Assembly: GCA_013115145.1 (NCBI GenBank)
Contig: JAAPAO010000041.1
Location: 45,685 to 109,684 of the forward strand
Direction: 5' to 3'
DNA from: Perkinsus chesapeaki
Taxonomy: Eukaryota; Perkinsozoa; Perkinsida; Perkinsidae
Length of the DNA stretch: 64,000 nucleotides
The notes below the pieces were generated by a model that saw nothing but the letters and a program-made list of their open reading frames with translations, made no database searches and was not told the DNA's origin. Shown one piece after another: positions 57,113 through 64,000 of this stretch. The translations under genes were made by a program, and so were the position numbers. Position 1 is the first letter of the stretch, and every line of letters begins with the position of its first letter.

Positions 57113-60100
57113 ATGGTCAACCCTGCAAATCAGGCTCCTGGGCCTTCCTTCACAGCATTCTCCGGTCGAGGCTCTCGGTTAGGGGATGACAAGGGGGGTG
57201 TTTAGGGCCATGTGACACCATTGCCGTTAGAGTGTTGTCTGACGAATGGTAGTGTTGTGTTAGTAGTAGTGGAGGGCAACAGTATAGAGCCTTTCAATAT
57301 GGTAGGCAGCTCTCCTGAGATAGCCGAGCTCCCCTCGTGTGACCAATCTGTAGCACTGCAGCCATTACCAGTGATAGACCCAGGCCAGGACGGTGTAGGC
57401 AAGGGTGTGGCCATCGCGGTATAGTAGTATGGGTGGTAGATACTTGTCGGCTCCCCCACTACCTTCGATGAGCGTATTAAGAATCAGAGCAGCTCCACCG
57501 GACATCCAAACCTCCTGGCTCAGTACTCCCAGCTGGCCGAGTCCTATCGGTACTGGCGTGCAGTGCGAGGGGACGGCAACTGCTACTATCGAGCCTTGGC
57601 CTATGGCTTCGTGGAACACTCGGCGCTGTTTTGCCCGGAAATGCTGACGAGTCTTCTGAATAAACTGGCTGGGATGTCGGAGAAGGGCCGGCAGAATAGC
57701 ATGTTTCCAGGTAATAAGGGGATGGTCAGTGTTGTGGTCGGCAGCTCATGGTCCAGGCTCCTACAGGGCGCTGTCGATCCTGCTGCCCTCCTGGCAGACA
57801 CGGCTCATGGCCTATAGAGGAAATGAGGATAAGGAGAAGGCAGTGCTTATGGAGGTAGCCCCTGTGGTAGTGGTAGGGGAGTCCTTTGATTAGATCCATA
57901 AAGCATTCAATACCCCCGCGATAGACCAGGCCTTCGTAGCGGCCATACGCCTTCTGGTAGCCGACTATTTAGCAGTTCACAAGTCAGAGCCCTGTACGGA
58001 CAGTGCAGATGCCGATTGCTCCTTCACTTGGGACCAGTGGGCCTATGGCATGATGGACGCTGGTAGGCTGTAGGGTTTGGAGCAAGCCTACTGTTCCAAG
58101 CAGGCATCGATGGCCCCGGAGGCTTCGTTGACTCGGCAGTCCTCAGAATGGGAGAGGATGCCTCTGATCTTGTACAGGCAGCTGCACCGAGGGCGCTGCA
58201 CTGTTGTGTCAGAATTACAATGGTTCACAGGTAGCAGTGTCTGATGCTGGGCGATGCTTCTATCCGGATTTAGGGACCGGACGGCTCTGCAAAATATCGA
58301 CTACGGCAGCGCGTGCCCAGTAAGCCTCCAGGCCACCAGGCTCGGGTGTACCGCATCTCACTCAGACCCCACAAGTCCATCTGCTCTTCCAACCTGGCCA
58401 TTACGAACTTCTAATACCCAAGGAGCCCGAACGGTACAGCGTCCTGCCTATAATGGAAGATGCAGCATTGGTGCCGAATGGAGTGCCGGTCCAAGGGCCT
58501 CCACAGCCCAACTCGGCGGCCAATGAGTTCGAAGGTTTCATGCAGCAGGTAGCCGCCATCACCGCCGCACCACTTATCTCAACGGTCTGCCGTCCTTCAG
58601 GTGCTGTCGAAATACCACACCCTTTGGGGTCAGGCCAGGTACCTTAGTGGGGTCCTAGACCAGCTCCTGCCCCGATTGGATGCTCACGCTAGCCCCAACA
58701 TAGACACCAGCCCTGCCGATGCTCGAACAGAGTTCACTGAAATGCGCAATACACTGAAGGTGGGCTCAAGGCGGTGTCCTCTAGTAGGCAGGATGATATC
58801 TTTACAGAATATGATGGAAGCACAGCGACAGCTATGTGCCATGCCAGAGGACCCAATGGACGAGGCAGCAGCTGCACCACCGCCACCACCACCGACTTTA
58901 GACGGAAATGACGATGACCAGTACCCCATGCCGAGGTATGCCTTGCGGGCTCCATTGAACTAGCTGGACGAGCGGCTGCAGATACTTGTCGGCCCTTCGT
59001 GAAATGTCCCAAGTGGCTCCGCCACCTGATGGAGGCATCAGTCTAAAGGTGGAGGACGGTACCGAAGAGGCTTTGATGGACTGGCCTGAGCTGCAAAACT
59101 CAACACTTCCTGCTACCACAGCTGATGGCATTTTTGTATGCAGCTTGTGTAAAAAAGATGGTCGTATTGGAGACCAGGAAGGAGTTCGAGCACCATGTGG
59201 TGACAGAGTCCACCAGGAATGCCTTCGGCAGTATATCAGCGGTGTGATGGAGAAAGAGAGTATCCCCCTCCAGGATGTCCGGTGTTGGCAGCATCATCGA
59301 AGGTACGGCAGGTCTAGGCGCCGAGACTCTGCTGTCCCGTGTTATGATAGCTTATGGTGAACCCCTGTTTAGGTTCGGCCTGGCATTCCTAAAGGCCAAT
59401 ATGCAGGAGCCAGAACAAAAGGCTGACGATACCGACATGCAGTCCGACGACACTGGTGCAGCCACAGCTGACGAGCCCGAACACGAGGAGACTGCTGAAA
59501 CTTGTCCAGTGTGCCGTCGGAGTGTCCAAAAGGAAGATCTTTCAGTCACGGTAAAGTGTGGCTGCCACTACCACAAGGCATGTCTCAAGGATAGCGTAGA
59601 AGCCTCTATTAAAGCCGGCATGGCCCCAGCCGAGATAGAATGCCCCGAACATAAGGGAAAGAGGTGACCAACACTCCATTCCTTCTGATATACAGCTTGT
59701 CGCAGACTGGGCGCTGCCTTCCTGGAGTCTACAGTGCCTGAGGCCCTCGAGCCTATACGCTCTGTTTGGGGAGGATTCTCCTCCCGTGTTGCCGCAGCAG
59801 CTGGTGCCAGCGGGAAGGCCGCCTCCTCAGGTGAGCTCACGTAATCCACCATGCGTCGATATCCAACCTCGGCAGGCCCACCGCGTGGCGGCTCTCATGT
59901 GCCGGCTAGCAACGCGCCTTCCCATCAAAAGGTGAGCAATTAGCAGTATGCTGCTCTCCATGCTCCTATCAGGTCGAATCAGTGAAGGCCCCAATGCCAT
60001 CGCGAATGGCTCCCTGGTCCGCAGGGTCAGCCAGGTGTGATGCCTGTCGCGATACCCTGTTAAGTGCTGATAGTGCTCGTCTTCCATGTCGGCATCGATT

Positions 60101-60728
60101 CCATCAACGCTGTGTCGCTGATGCCTTCACCAAACAAATCACTGAGAATAGCGATGGACTAAAGTGTCCCATTTGCCGTGAAGCCGTTCCTATCGAGGCT
60201 AACGATACACTGCTCAAGAGTTGCTTGGATCCTGGCGCCTACTACAAGCTGCATTCCTTTCGCGCCCCGCCGCGAGTAGTGCCCCCTGGCAAGCCCTCTC
60301 GGAGCCCTGATATGAGCAAGGCCACTACAAATGACAATAGCAATCTCAGGCAGAAATTCGATCGTGGTTGGCGCCCGTGTCCCAAACACTGCGGGTATCT
60401 TGGAAATTTTCCCAAGTCCGGCCATCCCGAATCCATAAAATGCCTATGCGGTTATGAGTACTGTAGCGGCTGTGGTGTAGACGAGCATGTCATCGCAGCG
60501 CATGATGGTCGATGGCACCGACCCTCGTGCCCTTACTTCGAGAAGTACTCGGCCTTCAAAGGATCACCTCATGCATCTTCCCAATGCCCACAGTGCACAC
60601 AACTCCATCGCTGCTGTCCTTTCCCCAAAAGCGATGGTTATCCTGATAAACTAATGCGATCACTACTGACCGGCCCACGTCCCGAAATGGAGCACCCTCC
60701 GAGGCCAGCTCCGTGGGCACGGGGATGA
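57113..60728 (+). CDS. Otubain-like (OTU, C65) deubiquitinase fused to several RING fingers
   Basis: Predicted ubiquitin-processing protein. The ATG at 57113 starts a Gly/Ser-rich leader. An exon with GSPTTFDERIKNQ leads to the OTU catalytic block YWRAVRGDGNCYYRALAYG (about 57550-57612), with Asp and nucleophile Cys present. Helices follow (DQAFVAAIRLLVADYLAVHK, about 57925-57980), then VHLLFQPGHYELLIPKEP (about 58375-58430) with the catalytic His. Small introns then carry the frame on, with no stop or new start. First come a Pro-rich linker, RING-1 (CSLCKKDGR...CGDRVHQEC, about 59140-59225) and an acidic stretch. Next are RING-2 (CPVCRRSVQ...CGCHYHKAC, about 59505-59585), an Ala-rich linker and RING-H2 type RING-3 (CDACRDTLL...CRHRFHQRC...CPIC, about 60036-60180). 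A Cys/His cluster like the last part of RBR ligases is at 60380-60610 (CPKHCGYL, CLCGYEYCSGCGVDEH, CPQC). The joint between RING-1 and RING-2 near 59285-59345 is not fully resolved. Confidence 0.68.
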
Positions 60729-60868
60729 AGTGCCACTAACAACAGTGCAACTGTTCTGTACTGACTTTCGTTATACTTGTTTCTATCGTGTCCATATTAA
60801 CATCGTTGCGTACTCAGTATGATGGGACTCGACTCCACAAGTTTGTTCGGGCTGAAACTAGCACTTGA

Positions 60869-61401
60869 TCATTTATCATCATAAAAAGGTTCATAAGCTC
60901 CTCTCGCAGCTCCTCGAGGCTTTGGAATGGCAGAACTTTTCGCCAGGAATTCATCATACTCTTTATTCCTATGCTGATCGTTGAATCTAAATTTAATCAT
61001 CAAAAACAGTACAACTGCCGTTGCCAAAGTGATACCGCCGACGATCATACTTTGTCGCCTAAAAGACAACATTCAACCAAACTGTTCCATAAATTGTCTC
61101 ACTGATATGATATCCTTTGGGGATGCAATGACCTATAATAAGACGGTGTCCCTGGCTTTCCTCGGGTATGGATGCTTCCCCCTCCTCCTTTATAACATGC
61201 TGGATTCTTAATGTAAGCGTCGTAAGCCACCTGCTTGGTATGGGTCCAGCTCTCGCTCACTTTTGCTCCAGTATCGGTTCTCTTCAAAGCATTAACCTTC
61301 TCCTTTACCGAGTCCGGCACTTTAACGCATCCTCGAACTCGCCTCGCCACCGCTTCTATAGTATGGCCCCCTATCTTCGGGTATCTTATTTTTATCCTCA
61401 T
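60869..61401 (-). CDS. Small single-helix membrane protein, 152 residues
   Basis: The ATG at 61401 and one 74-bp intron (61059-61132) give an exact 152-codon frame ending at 60869. The N-terminal half is basic and soluble (RYPKIGGHTIEAVARRVRGC, then VPDSVKEKVNALKR). The C-terminal half has one hydrophobic helix (MIVGGITLATAVVLFLMIKF) followed by a polar tail with KPRGAARGAYEPFYDD. The positive-inside pattern and short length would suit a mitochondrial inner-membrane subunit, but no family is recognised. Confidence 0.55.
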
Positions 61402-61536
61402 AAAGGAACTTATCCTTACTAGCCGAACATACGGTGCTTGGGGGCAAGTGAATGATAACATACAACTCAACACAACCGTCAGTGTGAGAATGACCCACCT
61501 TTACGATGTTGTAAAAAATACTGAATAATAATGATC

Positions 61537-62772
61537 TCAATACGGTCCAACAGATTCAATCAACGTTGCTATCAAGGAGCCGATGAAGATGCCGTCAATA
61601 AGGGCGAAAGCCATTGCATATCCAGCGACTTCTTGTTCTTCTTGCCGATCCGCGGGCACTTGAGTTGGACCGTGTATCATGATCCATGTAATGCATGTAC
61701 CATTCGTCAGAGACATCAGTGCCATCAGGACGAACCGAAACCAATCCTGGTTGAACGGCGGGACGTTGATATGTACACAGAAGAAGAATAACGGTATAAA
61801 GATGGCACGCGAGAGGGTTGCCCATGTCACTACTCTCTTGCTGAGTCTTACATTAAGACTGGGGGCAAGTCTACCAAGAGTGTCAAAGACTTGAAACGTA
61901 TAAACCATATACTGGCCGAAATTCGAGATACTCAGACTCGACGGACGCATATGAAAAACCAGCCAAGGGAAAATTATGAACGTTATGACGAAGTTAATCC
62001 AAGCGTTGAAGGCCTGTGGCAGTGTATCTTTCAATATCAATCTAAAAGGTCTCTGCAATGACTGGGTTAAGGTGAACTTCTCTCTACCCGCCTCGACTTT
62101 AAACACGTGCTTCATGTAACGGTGCTTCATGGTACAACAACGGAACATTGGGACGACCAGGTAGTTAATGACCATCGAGATTGCGAAGAATACAATAAGT
62201 TTAGCATATGGTACATTATTAACTCCTATAGATTCAAGAATGACTTTGACTAGAAGATTCAATGGTAGTTGGATGATACCAGCGAGGCCTTCGCCAACCA
62301 TGATCCATGTCATGCATCTTGAGTCGCACATGGCTGCTAGGCCAAACATAGAGGACTCCATCATCGCATTGGAAAAGCCGAAGATGCCGATAAGGATACA
62401 CCCCAAGACGAAACCGGCAGTCTGATTGCTTTGAGCCCAAGTTGCTGCCACAATGGCGATGAGAATCTGTGAAGTTCCCATGCCGATACAGCCCACGTCA
62501 AACCGTGGAGCGAAACGGAACTTATTTCCGACAAATACGAGTAGTAGTTGACCGATATTAATAAGGAGCGAATAGCACATTGATACCCAAGTACCATAAG
62601 AAGATCCGAAAGCATCTAATAACACACCAAGCTCGCCTAAGACGAAGTTCCAACCAAGAAGTGCCACTAGTCCAATAAAGCAGAATTGTGCACACAGCCA
62701 GATGTCAACACGGGCCTGCGCGCGATGGTCCGGGTCCTGGTCTGTAGTACTGAAACTGGTTTTGCTGGACAT
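61537..62772 (-). CDS. Equilibrative nucleoside transporter (SLC29/ENT)
   Basis: Polytopic transporter moving nucleosides or nucleobases, essential for purine salvage in many protists. The ATG at 62772 (MSSKTSFSTTDQDPDHRAQA) gives 411 residues in one exon, with about ten to eleven hydrophobic helices, the ENT norm. The frame stays open upstream to an ATG at 62853, but the extra segment is not ENT-like. Family landmarks: GLVALLGWNFVLGELGVL in helix 1, GIFGFSNAMMESSMFGLAAM (helix 4-5 region), GEGLAGIIQLPLNLL, VFDTLGRLAPSL, and LMALMSLTNGTCITWIMI near the end. The intracellular loop between helices 6 and 7 is short and basic (HRYMKHVFKVEAGREKF). The C-terminus ends in a hydrophobic helix with GPY. 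No intron was detected, unlike neighbours. Confidence 0.9.
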   Translation of the reverse strand: MSSKTSFSTTDQDPDHRAQARVDIWLCAQFCFIGLVALLGWNFVLGELGVLLDAFGSSYGTWVSMCYSLLINIGQLLLVFVGNKFRFAPRFDVGCIGMGTSQILIAIVAATWAQSNQTAGFVLGCILIGIFGFSNAMMESSMFGLAAMCDSRCMTWIMVGEGLAGIIQLPLNLLVKVILESIGVNNVPYAKLIVFFAISMVINYLVVPMFRCCTMKHRYMKHVFKVEAGREKFTLTQSLQRPFRLILKDTLPQAFNAWINFVITFIIFPWLVFHMRPSSLSISNFGQYMVYTFQVFDTLGRLAPSLNVRLSKRVVTWATLSRAIFIPLFFFCVHINVPPFNQDWFRFVLMALMSLTNGTCITWIMIHGPTQVPADRQEEQEVAGYAMAFALIDGIFIGSLIATLIESVGPY

Positions 62773-62853
62773 GATGATGATCAAACGGACATCGAGGACC
62801 TCAGGAAACCCTGAATGTAGGGATATAACCTCCTGAATATCAAACTCAAGCAC

Positions 62854-63214
62854 GAATAGGTGACAGGATAAGCGTTACACGTAAAGCGGACGTGTAAGTA
62901 CGAACCCAAAGGATACAAGAATACTTATAACTTAGTAGTTCTGTAGTGCGTCCGTTCACTAGCTTGAACCACTCAGCTTAGCTTGCAGCACGTATCCTAC
63001 TCAGCGGACAGAGTTGTGTTAGAACCGAAAATCGGGACAGGGGGACAACTTTTGTGTCACGGCACTTGCTAGTACAACATTCCTCCCTACCAGGTTCGAA
63101 CACACTCTGGAGCCGAAGAGCGGACAGTACAAACTTCACAAAATCAAAATAAGAACAGAATAATACGTTAATTCAACGGACACACAGTGTGTCGTACGCA
63201 ATCATCATCATCAC
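62854..63214. other. Upstream region of nucleoside transporter
   Basis: About 360 bp with no supported gene. It separates the transporter's 5' end from the 3' end of the next minus-strand gene. Confidence 0.4.
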
Positions 63215-63797
63215 TTAATCAGCCACTTCTTCAATATCAGCGGACATAGCACGGCGAGACCGGAAGCGAGCCAACTCCTCATAGAACAGAGACAGATCTC
63301 TCACCAAATGATCATAAGAAATCCTGCCTGACCTTATCGCGTCGTGATAGTAAACCGGAAACTCATTACGATGACGAGCACGGGCAACTTCAGCGGCTGA
63401 TGACCTTCCAAAGTAGCGGACAACATAAGGTCGGTGAGCAGAGACAGTAGCGGGCAGGTTGCGAGCAAGGGCAGTCGGAGAAGAGGATTCAACAACCAAT
63501 AGAGCCAGAGCCTTCAGCTCTTCAGCTGTTAAACCAGACCAGCGTAGATCAGGGCCTAAGGAGTCACCAGATGGCAGGTAAAAGCATAACGATCAGAGCG
63601 GGCAGGACGAGGAGTCGGAAAGTGTTCTGAGGATCGTCTGTTCCACAAACCATGGTCATAAAGTGCTTAGTCTGAGCGTCCAGAGGGGCCAAAACCAGAG
63701 CGTTGATGCCACCTTCAACTTCAAACCTTTCAGGCGCAGCGGACGTTGACATAACCTCGCCGTACACATCTTGAAGAAGCGGATGGAAATAAGACAT
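63215..63797 (-). CDS. Uncharacterised gene, two exons
   Basis: The ATG at 63797 gives MSYFHPLLQDVYGEVMSTSA and a compact mixed alpha/beta-like segment (GGINALVLAPLDAQTKHFMT). The frame must change between about 63550 and 63650. The reading resumes as PDLRWSGLTAEELKALALL and continues to a TGA at 63215 with an Arg/Glu-rich helical end (YDHLVRDLSLFYEELARFRS). An intron with acceptor CTCCTTAG and phase-1 donor GTGGAACAG is one solution; a frameshift is another. No family is recognised. Compact, charged proteins of this sort can be retroelement structural proteins or repeats, so it should be checked for copy number. Confidence 0.4.
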
Positions 63798-64000
63798 CGG
63801 CTGATAACGATGACAATTCACTGAATGCGAAAGTCGAGCATAAAACGATACAATAATGCCTGGATTACTACTCAGTAATCTTCAGCAATAACGGGCGGTG
63901 AAACAGCTTCACACGCCGAGAAATTTGGCGCACGCCGAAAAATGCATTGGTCACGCGCCACGAAATCAACTTATCGGAAAGTTGTCGAAATCAGTAGTAG
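63798..64000. other. Window end, no feature seen
   Basis: The last 200 bp hold a short GC-rich segment with repeated CGCACGCCGAAAAA / CACGCCGAGAAA-like words, possibly a promoter or the edge of a repeat. Nothing is supported. Confidence 0.3.

Overview
The window is nuclear DNA from a eukaryote. It carries spliced genes with mostly 31-55 bp GT-AG introns, balanced base composition, and TAA, TAG and TGA all used as stops. The best fit is a perkinsid alveolate such as Perkinsus. The reasons are an AP2-domain protein of alveolate (ApiAP2-like) style, a heptatricopeptide-like organelle RNA protein, several flagellar genes (dynein heavy chain, IFT81, PACRG), a diverged Mei2-type RNA-binding protein, and very small introns. 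The species call is inference. I had no database search.

Layout. 1-8139 (+): 3' part of a diverged dynein heavy chain. 8210-10132 (+): protein with three AP2 domains. 10221-11062 (+): ERCC1. 11185-12945 (+): intronless Mei2-type RRM protein. 13842-16941 (+): IFT81. 17370-21435 (-): a gene joining a FYVE-like zinc finger to a class 3 (diacylglycerol-lipase type) lipase. 21585-24218 (-): FCP1-type CTD phosphatase with BRCT. 24475-25785 (-): SLC25 carrier. 26876-27910 (+): PACRG, with a tRNA-Thr gene antisense inside its first intron. 28046-29983 (-): proteasome ATPase RPT2. 30287-31620 (-): unknown multi-pass membrane protein. 31853-32422 (+): MBF1. 32688-33410 (+): SURP-domain protein. 33647-35951 (-): RAP/heptatricopeptide-like protein. 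36266-37075 (-): MAPR/cytochrome b5-like protein. 37202-37281 (-): tRNA-Leu(CAG). 37449-40277 (-): coiled-coil protein. 40422-44500 (-): unknown gene or genes. 44554-47177 (-): PRP31. 47386-48677 (-): Rab geranylgeranyltransferase beta. 48705-49007 (+): small unknown gene. 49172-54536 (+): eIF4G. 54537-56410: triplet-repeat-rich non-coding DNA. 56411-57103 (+): membrane protein. 57113-60728 (+): a deubiquitinase-ligase fusion (otubain-like OTU followed by RING fingers). 60869-61401 (-): small membrane protein. 61537-62772 (-): equilibrative nucleoside transporter. 63215-63797 (-): unknown.

The genes do not form one pathway. Themes are flagellum building (dynein, IFT81, PACRG), RNA and gene expression (AP2 factor, Mei2-like, CTD phosphatase, MBF1, SURP, PRP31, eIF4G, tRNAs), ubiquitin turnover (RPT2, OTU-RING), and membrane/lipid traffic (FYVE-lipase, RabGGTase beta). 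The most novel items are two domain fusions: OTU plus multiple RINGs in one gene, and FYVE plus diacylglycerol-type lipase in one gene. Others are the AP2 triplet, the unusual RRM order in the Mei2-type protein, two abutting perfect hairpins inside the CTD-phosphatase gene, and the tRNA nested in the PACRG intron. Exon joins were worked out by hand. Where given exactly, they keep the frame. For AP2, ERCC1, MBF1, SURP, PACRG, eIF4G and the small 60869-61401 gene, the summed exon length is a multiple of three.
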